A DNA stretch of 64,000 nt from Campanula takesimana (lineage: Eukaryota; Streptophyta; Magnoliopsida; Asterales; Campanulaceae): positions 124,001 through 188,000 of the forward strand of contig JAOWBW010001044.1 in NCBI GenBank assembly GCA_026119855.1, written 5' to 3'. Below, piece by piece: positions 43,557-55,330 of the stretch. Each line of letters begins with the position of its first letter. Within the stretch, counting starts at the first letter, position 1. Below the pieces are notes generated by a model. The model saw only the letters and a program-made list of their open reading frames with translations, did not search any database and had not been told where the DNA came from. The position numbers and the translations under genes were made by a program.

Positions 43557-46500
43557 ATGGATTACGGCTCCGCCCTCATCCTCAAGATCAGGCTTCTACT
43601 TCTCTCATGCCTTCACCTTCAACCTCGTCCCGGTAATATCTTTTTCCCAATTCTCTCACACACACAGTCACACAATCCATCTCCGTTCATCAATGATAAA
43701 TGTAGCTATTTGTCTCGGGATCAACGAATTGAATTACACTGGCATTATGCATTGTGGATTGCAGGTTCATTTGAGGCATTTCGTGACAATTGCGATCAAA
43801 TTCTGTCAATTTTGTAGTGGATTTGATTTTTATTTTTTTACCTGATTAATGATGTGACAGTATTATTTTTTTACCCATAATATAAGATCATTTGAAACCC
43901 ACAATAAAAAGATGGGTTTTTGATATCCATTCCCTAGGAATGTTTAGGAGGGAAATAGACTAAATAAAATCTTAATCAGAATTTCAATATTCAAATTAAT
44001 TGATAATCTATTGATCATCTCCATGATTATCTCTATCTCTGCTTGATGTCTTTCTCTTTCCTGACTCCATAACTAACTCCTAACTCCATAGTATTTAACT
44101 CCAAAAAGTCCTTTCTTCATATTAAAATTGTTCTCTAATTCAATTTCATACATGCCTTAGTTGGTCTTTCTTCATTTACGTGTTACGCAATGTTAAACAA
44201 TATTCACACCTTATTAGTCCTTTACACGGATCAATGTCTTCAAGTCCACTTTATAAGCTAATAGCCATGCGTCTTATTCTTAAAATTTATATCAATGTCT
44301 TTCAGATCATCATGAGTTAGTTGTGGCCAATATTTTATTTTTATTTTTTAGCTCCAAATTGAAAAGACGACAAAAGGTTTCTTTTCAAGACTCGAGAAGA
44401 ATGAGCAATTAATTAATTGATGATTTTTAATACGTTAGTTCATCAGTTCTAAATAAATATTTATTTTATTTTTTGATAAAATTTAAAATATATATTTCAA
44501 TTGTTATCAATAATAAAAGTTAGCATTCATTTTGGGATGAAGGTATAGTATAATATATGAAATCCTATTAATTTTAATAAGTTAATAAAAAAGGAAAAAT
44601 TTGTAGCTTTCACATTACTCGTTAGATAGACACGCAAAACAAACATAGGAATGGTAATATGATATCCATTTCTTAATTTCCACAAAATCACAGGCCAAAC
44701 ATAAGAATGGGTATGTTTAATTCTATCATTCCTAGATTTCAGATGCCTAGGTATTGCATGCCTATTCCCACACATCCATTTTCGTGCGCCAAATGAGGCC
44801 TTAAGGTGTTCTTATGAAAGATAACCCATTGGTCACCGGGCAAATCATTTATACTCCTCCAAATTCGTTTGTCCCAAAATAAATGTCGTCTTGCTAAAAA
44901 TAGAGTGTGAAGTTTGGTGATCTTCCTATACTACTCATTCTAATAGGCACAAGCATTGCAATGCCATGGATGTCACTCTACTCGTATGAATAGATAGGGG
45001 CAATCAAGGAAACACATCTAAAATCTTAAAAACATTGACTTGTCAACTATAGCTTTTATTCTGGGACAGAGGGAGTATGCCTAATACTCTTCAGATCCCC
45101 ATTGGTCATCGATACAAGCCTGGATAAACATGATCTTTATGAAGAACTAGATGCGGCCCCATGATCGAAATGGATAAAAAAAAATGTTAAATTCAAAGAA
45201 ACCGGCAAAGCTTACTTGATCAATAGGTAGGAAATGGCTCGAAGTCATACGAGAACCCCAAGAATGCATATCTCACCAAGTAAGCTTACTTGATCAATAG
45301 GTAGGAAATGGCTCGAAGTTTAGAGGGAGAATTTTAAGGAACATAGTGAGAGTTTTTGAAAGATTTTTTGGTTGAGGCTCTCTCGAAGCCATTTCCTACC
45401 CTTTGATCAAGTAAACTAGCACGTTTCTTTGAATTTAGCATTATTATTCCATTTTGATCTGTATCTGTCATGGACATCAAGAGGGCTTTTGTTACTCAAG
45501 CTGATTTAAAATTTGAACTTGATGACTCAACTGTTGAGCAGGGTATCTCTCCACCTGTCCTTGTTGGTTGTTGCTCCACTAGTAGGCTATCTCCCCCTAC
45601 CTCTCGTTCATCAAGTGGGTTATAGATCTATATGATAAGACCCATTTGCCTTCTCATACCCATAAGGATCGCAAGGCTAGGTGTATAGTTAATGTAATGG
45701 TAGAGGAGGACCCGGGTGTATTAGGCATATGTATGATTTCACCGATGAATGTGGTCGTAGGATACCTAGAACCCTTGAGAGAATTTTATTGCCCGTTACG
45801 GATGTGGATATTTTCTCTGATGATGCCTCAAGGGCGGGGTTAGATTTCCTCTTCACCCCTTCGTAGTTGAGATGCTTAATTTTTTGGCTTCATCCTACCC
45901 AGCTTCTTCCACAAGGGTGGAGGAATTTGGTGGGGATTATCCTTGGGCATCCTACTTCATGCGCTTGCTGTCGCTCCTTATCTGTCCGGATGGTCCTATA
46001 TCTCGAATAATCGCCTCATCAATTTTGCCAATCCATATAAAGATCTTAATTCTTGCAGAATCAAATTTGTTGTGGTTTCCATTAACAATTATGTTGATTT
46101 TTCCGTTGTTGAATTTACTTTGAAGCCGCTTATTCGGATTATGCTCCTGACAATACTTTCTTCTTTTTGAAGTCCCGCTGATATTCCTGCGGCGCTACTC
46201 ATATAAGGATATAAAGAGGGCGACAGATGAGTTTGACAGAGTTATTTTGAGTTCTTCGCATTGGATTTCTTATTACGCCAAGTTTAAGAATGGTCGACTT
46301 GCTTTGGTGAAAGAAATAAGAATTCTAGGTCAAGAAGAAGATGATTTCTATAGGCAAGTGCAACTCTTGGGATGCTTACATCATCGACATATTGTTGCAC
46401 TTACTGGATTTTCGGTGGGACGTAAAAGGTATGATGTTTTCTCTTTCAAGGACCTCCGCTGCAATTCATCTTTCATTAAACTTTATAAGTAGCTGCTCTG

Positions 46501-47625
46501 GACTCTACTAGTTGACTACTTGAAGATTAGCAGTTAGTCAAATAACAGAAAATATCAATTTGAACAGGAAGTGTGAAGTGAAAATGTATCACTGACTTAA
46601 AAAAAAAAAAAAAAAAAAAACACCCATCTGACCAGCAAGGCCTGGATCTTGTTTTCCCGATCCCTGTGATATCTTTTGCACTTTCCCGTTGTTTAAAATC
46701 CCTTACAAGCTGAAGACATTTAAATTCTTAATTGCTAGTACTTAGCTGGTCAAATACCAATGATTCGCATTGGGGGTGAAGTCCTACAATGATGTCTCTC
46801 GGGATATCTTTGAAAATGATAATCATGAACACATTTTTGCCCAATGTGCGGTTGTATGGAATTTGTTCTGATTGACTTTACCCAGTTTAGTGTATAGGTT
46901 TTTTTTCTTGATATTCTTTGTCCTAGGGGCTGCAAAAGATGGGCAGATTTTATGGCAGTGTGGGCTGTTTTGTACTGTCTAGTACATTTGGAATGAGAGA
47001 AATGCTCAAACTTGTTAACAATATGAACTAGTCCTTGAATTTTCTCTTCTAATGATACTTTTGCCTTCTATGCCTCTTTTCCGGCTTCAGCTTCAGGTGA
47101 GGTAATCTAACAGTTACCCTGAATAGAGGGTAAACGGAATGGATGTCCCATGATGTGTTTTCGGTACATGACCAGGTCGTGTCCTTTTAACTGATCAGGT
47201 TGCTTAAAACAGGAGATCACTCTGAAACGGATTCATATTTACCAACACTAATTAACTGATACGAATTCTGAGTCAAGCACTTAAGCATCGCACTTGCTTG
47301 TGTTACTTATAACAACAACTGCTCTAAATAAAGTTTCTTTCTCATAATATTCTCTGCTACTATTACAGGTTCATGGTGTTTGAGAGCATAGAAAACGGAA
47401 GTCTCAAGGAGTATTTGAATGGTAACTGTTGGCGCAGAAAACTTTCTAGAAGTGAAACTTTATTTTATTGTAAAATTTGGATCTTGCAGATCCTTTGAAG
47501 ACTCCCTTGAATTGGAGAACAAGGTTACGTATAGCCATTGGCGTTGCTGCTGCATTAGTAAGTTTTGAAGCTGAATACTTTCTTTTACATAGCATGCATG
47601 CATTAGGTTATGTCGTTTTATGATG

Positions 47626-47668
<43 letters not shown>

Positions 47669-48820
47669 GTGTGTATACATGTATGTTCCTCTATAGATCA
47701 TTAATGAGTTCTTACGCTACGGTGCTCTCCTTTTCATGCATACGTTGTAGCTCTGCATTTAGAAACTCTCATGTTGTCATTTTTTGAAGGAAATAAACAT
47801 TGACATTGGTAAATTAGTTTTGCTCACAGGAATTCTTTATGTTAAAGATTTGATATTCTTGTTATTTTCTGATTTTTCCTGCATTTCACAAATATATTTT
47901 GCTCACACGCTTATCGAAAAATCATTGTCATCCAGGAATACTTGCATTTTTTCTGCGAACCACCAGTATATCAAGTCTCCATCAATTCAAGTAATATCAT
48001 GTTAGATGAGAACTTCAACGCAAAGGTAAAACATCTGCAAAAATTTTTACTTTTGGATTTTAAAGATTTAAAGTGTATTTGGAAACTCAATTCCAAACTT
48101 TGGGTGTGGAATTTGAGTTGCCAAACACGCCATTAGGTGTTTCAACTGTGACCGCCTTCATTTTGGATTTATGTCACTTTTACCATCTTTAAGTTTACAT
48201 TTTTACCTCTATTTTTTTACAACTTTGACCCCCTTTAGTTTAGGAAACAAATATCATTATGTAATAACTTTGACCCCTTTCAATCAGATACTGGCTTCGC
48301 CACTGCCCACCACCACCACTCACCACCTCTTTTCTTCTACAGCTCTCTGAGGTTGGCCTTCTTGGTTTCGATACAAATCGTAAGGAAATTCCACAATCCT
48401 CATGTTCCACAGGTGAATGTCTATCTTCTCTCTATCTCGTAAATTCAAACTCCGTCCCATCCATCATCCTCTGTTGTTAAGACTTCCATTCCCGCTTTTC
48501 TCTTACTTTTTGCAGAAACAAAAGGACAAGTAAGTGGAAATATACTATATCAGCTTGGTTTACTGATACTCGAGCTAATAACCGGTCAGTCATCAGACGA
48601 GGGAGGAGAAGTTGATTTAATCCATTGGGTCCAACAATCTCGGTCCCTGGGATCGATTGGTAATATGATTGACCCGGATCTTGGATGTAATTATGATTCT
48701 AGAGAGCTTGAAGGTCTTTTAGCTGTAGCAAGAATGTGTATAAAATGTGTGGATAAACCAAATGCTTTTGCTCCTCAGATATTTAGATATCTTCAGGAGA
48801 AGGTTTGCATGCATTCATAA
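43557..48820 (+). CDS. Short receptor-like pseudokinase (7 exons)
   Basis: Predicted exons are 43557-43632, 46173-46428, 47369-47421, 47490-47557, 47936-48025, 48343-48412 and 48516-48820. All phases agree and the product is 305 residues. An N-terminal hydrophobic segment (residues 5-21) leads directly into a kinase fold that starts YSYKDIKRATDEFD, as in the At1g49730-like receptor kinases. The VAIK lysine survives (K72), but the glycine loop is gone (LSSSHWIS). The C-helix Glu is Gln (Q87), HRD is QVS (164-166), DFG is EVG (184-186), and the activation segment is short. It therefore cannot be an ordinary kinase; a regulatory or docking role is inference. The link from exon 1 across the 2.5-kb intron rests on phase and splice sites only. 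Intact frames over six introns suggest that it is not simply decaying. Confidence 0.72.
44854..45075. mobile_element. Stowaway-like MITE in intron 1 of the pseudokinase gene
   Basis: Left CTCCTCCAAATTCGTTTGTC and right GGGACAGAGGGAG with TA on both sides. The left end carries an insertion relative to other Stowaways. Confidence 0.6.
45183..45442. repeat. Inverted repeat with an extra direct copy, intron 1
   Basis: AATGTTAAATTCAAAGAAAC at 45183 is complementary to the text ending TTTAGCATT at 45442. The arms continue through TACTTGATCAATAGGTAGGA to TGGCTCGAAG. A third copy of the inner arm stands directly repeated at 45282-45320. Probably a foldback transposon; the target duplication is not clear. 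Confidence 0.6.
45470..46150 (+). pseudogene. Unrecognised degenerate coding-like sequence in intron 1
   Basis: GC and codon texture resemble a gene, and frames can be linked by single indels: one reads MYDFTDECGRRIPRTLERIL and on to LDFLFTPS before a stop at 45866. A later one (45943-46170) reads hydrophobic text such as ILLHALAVAPYLSGWSYISN. No family recognised. It lies directly after a foldback repeat, so it may be a captured or inserted gene remnant. Confidence 0.4.
47626..47674 (+). repeat. (CT)n microsatellite in an intron
   Basis: CT dinucleotides with one C interruption in the fourth intron of the pseudokinase gene. A similar (CT)n lies at 35096-35132 directly after a splice donor in the coiled-coil gene. 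Confidence 0.9.
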
Positions 48821-49628
48821 GACATGTATTAATGGCATCATGACCAAATATGTCTCTCTTTTTTTCCTGAGTCTTGTTTCTCATATATTCAGTGATTTCT
48901 AGGTGGAACAGACTTGATATGTTGTATAAACTGCAGTTTACTGTATTTCTTTTGAAGATGAGGATTAAGGTCAAAAATAAGTAGTTAATGTCATTTATGC
49001 TTACTCTTTTCAATCCTACAATATAATCTCTGTGGGCCCTATGTGATTATCACTCCACTATTCAATAATAAATGTCGCATTTCGCGTGCAGTCTTGAAAA
49101 AGATGGTATTTTTTTTTTACTTTTGACCATAATTTTATGAAAGTCTATATATATATTGCATGAAGATAATAAAACTTCCATAAATATGTTATCAAAGTTT
49201 AACTGAATTGATTATGAAAGTCAAACTGAAGTTATCTTTTCTCGGGAAGGAGGGGAAGTATGCAATTTCATCCACTGACAATATGCAAATAAGTAAAACA
49301 CATTTATTATTAAAACTTTTGAGAAGTTAAAAGGCAACACACATGGACATGGAATAGAGTATGAATTTCCAAAATTAAAAAAAATAAAATAAAATGAGAT
49401 GCTGCAGTTCATCTGCTTGTCACAGAACCTAGCAAATTCTGCTAAGAATTTTTCATACATCCATGAAAATGCTCAGTAATATTTTTATTTACAAGACACA
49501 CAGCAGTTTCCCCCAACAATACATGGGAATCAAAAATCCAACCTTTACAAAAACCAGCAAATAATTCCCAGAAGGTCATCAGATCATGGTAAAAAAAAAA
49601 GTTGTGGAACTGATCTGAAATCAATACA
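48821..49628. other. Intergenic region between convergent pseudokinase and DnaJ genes
   Basis: It holds the 3' untranslated regions of both genes and AT-rich sequence. A single Stowaway-like scrap (CACTCCACTATTCAATAAT) lies near 49050. No gene. Confidence 0.45.
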
Positions 49629-51889
49629 TCACTGTTGAGCACATTCCACCATTGGAGCACCATGCATGTCCTCATCATCATTGACATCGACATATGCTTC
49701 CTGCAACTTCTTCCTACCCATTTCTTCCTCCATATTCACATCATTCAAAGCCGTCTCCTCGCATTTCTCCAGTTCCATCTCTGACAACTTCTCTGACAAT
49801 GGTTTTGTTGGTAGTATATCTTCTAGTGACCTCACCTGATCACAGCTCAGAGATTCAGGAAATTTCACAATGAAATGAATGTACAGATCCCCTTTGATGA
49901 ACGGTCTCTGATACATCGGCATACCCTCTTCGTTAATCGCCTTGAAGTCCCTGCCCGGTCCGGTCCAACCCAATAACATAAGTACTTCTCACAACAAAAA
50001 ACATGAATAATAAAATGAGAGCTTTGAAATATGTATGAATTAGTATCCTCACCTGGTTTGACTATCTCGCCTGGATTTGATTTTACAAGAAGCAATCTCC
50101 CATCTAAGTGAGTCAAAACAAACTGGAAACCACACAGAGCCTCAGTGAGTGACAATGTGTGCTCTATAAAAAGATCATCGCCTTTTCTTTCAAATCGAGG
50201 GTGCTCTTTCTGCTGGATCACAAATACTACATCTCCGGTAATCGTATCAGGCTGCAAATGAACACACCCAAAAAACATGAGCAAAAAAACATTCTTGCTT
50301 TACTTTGCTTAAAAATCGATACTCATTTAGGGACGGAGTGAGAGTATATGATAACTTACAGCTTCACCAGCTTCTCCCAGGAAGGTAATCTTCTGCTTAT
50401 CCTGCATACCCTTCTCCACAATAACATCCAAATCTTTTATCTCTTTAACAACCTTCTCACCATTACATTCAGGGCACTTATCTTTTTCGTCTATAATTTC
50501 ACCAGTCCCTTTACATTCATTGCAAGGCAGTATCTGTTGAATCATGGATACACCAAGCAGTTTGACGGACATCTTCTTACCAGTTCCTTGGCAACCGGAA
50601 CACTCCATTAAAGACCCATCTTTCGATCCTTTACTATATCAGTGAAATCAATTAAACAACCAAGTGAATACAAATGGAACCAAAGTGCTATAATCCATCT
50701 CAGATAAAAATAAATGAAAAAAGTATGTAGTGGGCGAAAACGGGTCCCCTTACCCATTACAATTCGAGCATAATCTATTACGAGATATAGAAAGCTCCCT
50801 GGTTGTTCCATTGTACAAGTCCTCCAAAGAGACATTCAAAGGACAGACTACATCGTCTCCTCTCCTTTGCCTGCGCCCGCCCCTATTACTCCCACCACCT
50901 AATCAAGAACAATACAGTACATTAGTTGATATATATATCTCATAGTCTCAATCAAACAATTTAATATAGTCCGTCCCAAGAAAAAGGGCTCCCACCAAAG
51001 AAAGATTGGAAGATATCGAATGGGTTGTGCTCAGCGGCACCCATTCCTTCCTTGAGTGCATCTTCACCATACTGATCATATATATTGCGTTTCTTGGGGT
51101 CACTGAGAACCTCATAAGCCTGGGCGAGCTCCTTAAACTGAAAAATAATAACATTCATCAGCTAATTACCCTCAAGAAACACACAAAAACAGAGTACAGT
51201 TCAAGATTTAGTCATGTTTCTAAAAGAAATACATCCATAAATGAAAATATGAAAAAATTTATAACTTCAGCAGCTAATCACCCTCCACATACAACTAAGC
51301 AATGTTCAAGAATTAGTCATGTTTGTAAAAGAAATCATCCCTGAATGAAAATGAGGAAATTAATACCTTCATCATTTAATTACCCTCCAAAAAACACACA
51401 AAGAAGTGAGTAATGTTCAAGATTTTGTCATATTTTTTATAAAAATAATCCCTAAATGAAAATATGAGGAAATTATCAGTATTATATTCATCAGCAAATT
51501 ACCCTCCAAATTAACACAAAGAACCGAGTAATGTTCAAGATTCAGTCATATTTGTAAATGAAAATATGAGGAAATTAATACATTCATCAGCTATTTACCC
51601 TCCAAAAACACACAAAGAACTCACTAATGCTCAAGATTTAGTCAATTTTCTGAAAGAAAGAAAAACCCTAAATGAAATTGAACAGAAAAAGGGGATTGAA
51701 TTAAAGTTGAAGAAAAGAAAGAGGGGTGACTTTCTCAGTATCGCCGCCTTTGTCAGGATGGTTTATAATGGCGGCTTTGCGATAAGCCTTCTTCAAATCA
51801 TCCTGGGTGGCGTTCTTGGACACACCCAGAATCTCATAGTACTTCTCTGTGTTGTCGCTTTTCTTATTAGGCTTTCTCCTCCCAAACAT
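49629..51889 (-). CDS. J2/J3: Type I DnaJ (Hsp40) co-chaperone with farnesylation box
   Basis: Exons on the minus strand: 51889-51731, 51137-50996, 50898-50754, 50633-50360, 50251-50053 and 49987-49629, 425 residues. The J domain (about 13-75) has HPD at 44-46. A G/F-rich link follows. Four zinc-finger repeats are complete: CSNCNGKG, CSGCQGTG, CNECKGTG and CPECNGEK. The C-terminal substrate-binding part and the CAQQ farnesylation motif end it. The product stimulates the ATPase of Hsp70 and delivers unfolded clients in the cytosol or at membranes; plant J2/J3 (ANJ1) proteins are close matches in order and length. Two sites are odd. The donor at 50996/50995 drops the usual SPFGG residues. The expected last acceptor (49951) is out of frame by one, so the model uses one 37 bp upstream and gains about 13 residues. 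Confidence 0.9.
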
Positions 51890-52017
51890 CTTTCTTCAAA
51901 TTGTATTCGATCAAATCAAATCAAGAAAATGAAAAGAAAATGTGACTGGGAATTGCTCGAGAACAATCTTGACTTGTCTACGGCTATGGAAGAAAGGAAT
52001 TCAAGGAAAACGAAATC

Positions 52018-52029
52018 AAGAATTTTCTT
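52018..52029 (-). promoter_or_regulatory. Possible heat-shock element upstream of DnaJ gene
   Basis: AGAATTTTCT fits the GAAnnTTC core of a heat-shock element, about 130 bp upstream of the start codon. A nearby GGAATTC (51998) is a partial match. Short and therefore weak. Confidence 0.25.
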
Positions 52030-52216
52030 TTCCGGTGGTTTGGGGATTTGAATTCCCGCTTTTTGGTTTGCTTTTAAACGCCCAGTAATGTGGAGTGGGT
52101 TGTACTATGTGCAGTAATGCGCTCAATAGATTTTGGGGCGTGTGGAGTGGGGCCGCTGTCATGTAACCCAGATTTTTAATCTTTTGTAAATGATTAGAAT
52201 GGGTACTAATAATAAT

Positions 52217-53444
52217 GAGTAAACTACAAAATTGACCCGCGTACTATTGCTCAACATCACTTTGACATGCGTATTATGAACCCAGTAATAGTACCATGCG
52301 TACTTTACTTTTATTAATTAAAACCCTAAGATTTCTAACGTCAGTTAAAAAGTAAATGGGGCTGTTAACAATTTAACGAAAAATTAGATTCATATTTTTG
52401 AAATTGACCATAAACTTTAAAATGGCCCCATTATCATCTTCTTCCTCCCTCTTCAATGAACCCAGAAATCATAAACCTTATCTCACCGCTTTCTCTCTCT
52501 ACACAACCCACTTCTGGCGAACTCTATTCCCCATCTCCGGCGATCCCTTCGCTCCCATCCTCCGGTGACGTCTTCCCTCCCCTTTCTCCAGCAACGTCTT
52601 CGCTCCCCTTCCTCCGGCGACACCTCCCCCTCTTTATTTCCGGCGACCCCCTCCCTCCTCACCTCCGTCGGCTTCCCCTCTCCATTGGCCCTCTCTTCTT
52701 TCTCTATCTCTCTCATATTCCAGCAACGCCTCCCCTCCCTACCTTTAACGAACCTCTTTTCACCGGAACAAAGAACTTCCGTCCAGATCTGTTCTCCGGC
52801 GATTTGTCGTTTCTGTCCGACCACAATCCGGCCCCAAACCTCAGGTACCATCTCCCTCTCTTCAACTATTGTCTCTAACAATGGCTTTTTCGACCTACAC
52901 ATTAACAACATGTGCTTAAACTCCGGCAACGAGAAATCCTCCATATCACCCAAATTCAATTTCGGCGTCGCGCGCTGCTGAATCGTCAACCGCCCGATCA
53001 GAATTACCAGATCTGAGTTCTGGGTTTCTTTTTTTTTTTGATTTATGATATTATTGCAAATTGGTGTTGAATAGATATAAATTTTACTTGACATTTTCTG
53101 GATTGGTATCAATTGTTTTATGGTGGTAGCGGGTGGATTTGGCCGGTGGTGGATGGTGGAGGTGGGGCGGCACATGGCTGGTAAGATTGGGGCTATGAAG
53201 ATGGATGGGAGGAAGAAGATGATGATAAGGGGGTTCATTTTAAACTTTAGGGTCAATTTCAAAAATATTAATCTAACTTTTCGTTAAATTGTTAACAGCC
53301 CCTTTTACTTTTTAACTGGCGTTAGAAATCTTAGGGTTTTAATTAATAAAAGTAAAGTACGCATGGTACTATTACTGAGTTCATAGTACGCATGTCAAAG
53401 TGATGTTGGGTCAATAGTACGCGGGTCAATTTTGTAGTTTACTC
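52217..53444. mobile_element. Mutator-type element with ~205-bp terminal repeats (1228 bp)
   Basis: GAGTAAACTACAAAATTGAC at the left is complementary to the right end at 53444. The arms stay over 90% alike for about 205 bp. Flanks share TACTAATAAT, with a small slip in the TAA run at the left, so a 9-10-bp duplication is likely. The centre (about 52440-53235) is GC-richer than the arms and has serine/proline-rich frames of low complexity, followed by G-rich text (GGTGGTGGATGGTGGAGG). It may be captured host sequence; no parent is recognised. It sits 330 bp upstream of the DnaJ start codon. Confidence 0.87.
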
Positions 53445-54032
53445 TACTAATAATATTAATTTTGAGACGGTGGAGTAGAGCTACTATAATTAATAATTAT
53501 GACTCAAAATGAGTAAAAAGACTAAACGGAGTCGTATAGGGCATAATATATTTACTCCGTCCCATAAATTGAGTTCCTAAGATAAATAGGGCTAGTGAAA
53601 AAGTATAATTATAATTTATTAAAATTATGATTAAATATCAATTAAAACAAACTGAAAAATAATTACGGGACACAATATGTGGCGTAAAATATATTTGACC
53701 ATTAAATGCGAATATACGCAAGGTATATAAATATGACAAGGTACAATATGACCTACTCTACTACTTACTTGGAGTCTAATACGTATGGGCTCTAATTTGG
53801 ATTGATTGTGTTATGGTGGACACTTTATGTGTCATGGTTGTACTGATTTATATTCGCAAATATTGCGTATGGTTACTTGTTATTGTTGTGAGCAAATGAT
53901 TACATGGTCCATGGGATTGATGGACTGATCCACTACTTTGGGCCTTGTTCTGATACGATTATGTCAAGTAAATATCTGCTTGTGCATTTTATTTGAGTCC
54001 AGCTGGCATATGTGTTTTAGGGGTGTGTTGAC
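53445..54032. other. Intergenic AT-rich sequence
   Basis: A Stowaway-like single end (TTACTCCGTCCCATAAATTG) near 53550. No gene. Confidence 0.45.
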
Positions 54033-54900
54033 TAGGGCTGTTAAACGAACCGAGCCCGTTCGAGCTTGGCTCGTTAAATCTCGGTTCGAATGGGCTCGAA
54101 GTGCTATTCGAGCTCGAGCTCGAACCGAGTTTTCGAGCTCGAAATTTTATCGAGCCGGCTCGTGTTCGGCTCGTTTGTTCGACGAGCTTTGTTCGAGCTC
54201 GGTTTGTGTTCGGCTCGTGTTCGGCTCGTTAGAGCTCAACTCGTGTTCGGCTCGTTAGAGCTCGGCTTGTGTTCGGCTCGTTTAAATCACGCATAACTCG
54301 AGCTCGGGCTCGACTCGATAAGCTCGTTAATACGTGTTATTTTGTTTGCGTTTGGCTCGAGCTCGGCTCGTTAAGCTCGAGCTCGACTAAATAATCATCA
54401 TTATTACTTTTGTAATGAATACATATACATTATATATATATACAACATTGTACAAGGAATAAATCATAACTAGAATATTTTTATCTTCAAAATGAATTAA
54501 ACAACAATAATTGTACAACAACAAAAATTAATTTAATTTTTATACATTCATATAATGATCATATAACGACTATACACATACAATACAATAATACAATATA
54601 GATTGTACAACAACTAAAATTAATTTATTCTATGAACATTCATTATGAAAACGTAGAGATATATACACAATAGTCGGGGGGTTTTTTCAAAACTAATTTA
54701 TTATTTTTAAATGTACACATATTTGTCTTATATTATTTTTCTCATTGAAATAAAAAATAAAATTAACATCTATTATTGTAGTTATATATGAAAGTATATT
54801 TGATTACTCAAATATATAATGCACAAAATGTTTATCATTTACACATATACACACATATATATTTCACATATAAATGCGTTTGCATGTAGAAAATATTTAT

Positions 54901-54904
<4 letters not shown>

Positions 54905-54963
<59 letters not shown>

Positions 54964-55061
54964 GGTATAGTAGATATTATATATACATACATGTAACACA
55001 TATTTATATACATAAATATATGTATGTATGATATGTGTGTGTCTATATGAAATATTGGATG

Positions 55062-55126
<65 letters not shown>

Positions 55127-55142
55127 CATACATACATACATA
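54905..55142. repeat. Two (TA)n runs and a (TACA)n run
   Basis: TA runs at about 54905-54956 and 55063-55120, the latter followed by TACA units to 55142. The long open frames of Tyr-Ile repeats here are artefacts of these runs. Confidence 0.95.
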
Positions 55143-55170
55143 TAGCACATATTTATATACATTATTATAT

Positions 55171-55330
55171 ACTCCCTCTATCCTGCCCGATTGAGGACAT
55201 TTTGACATTTTTAGTGTCATACTCGACGTAGTACGGCCAAAAAATGGAAATATAATATTACTTTTGTTCTCATAACCTCCTCCATTCATTCTAGTTCCTC
55301 TTAAGTCGGGCGGGACGAAAGTCGTATATG
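55171..55330. mobile_element. Degenerate Stowaway-like MITE in hAT D
   Basis: CTCCCTCTATCCTGCCCGA and the approximate complement GTCGGGCGGGACGAAAG at about 55303-55320; ends are not perfect. Confidence 0.5.

Noticed and set aside
52456..53262. Long open frames on both strands, one of 259 codons on the minus strand
   Set aside because: They lie inside a Mutator element, span its terminal repeat, are of low complexity and match no family that I know.
54819..55289. Several open frames of Tyr-Ile repeats on both strands
   Set aside because: They are translations of (TA)n and (TACA)n microsatellites.
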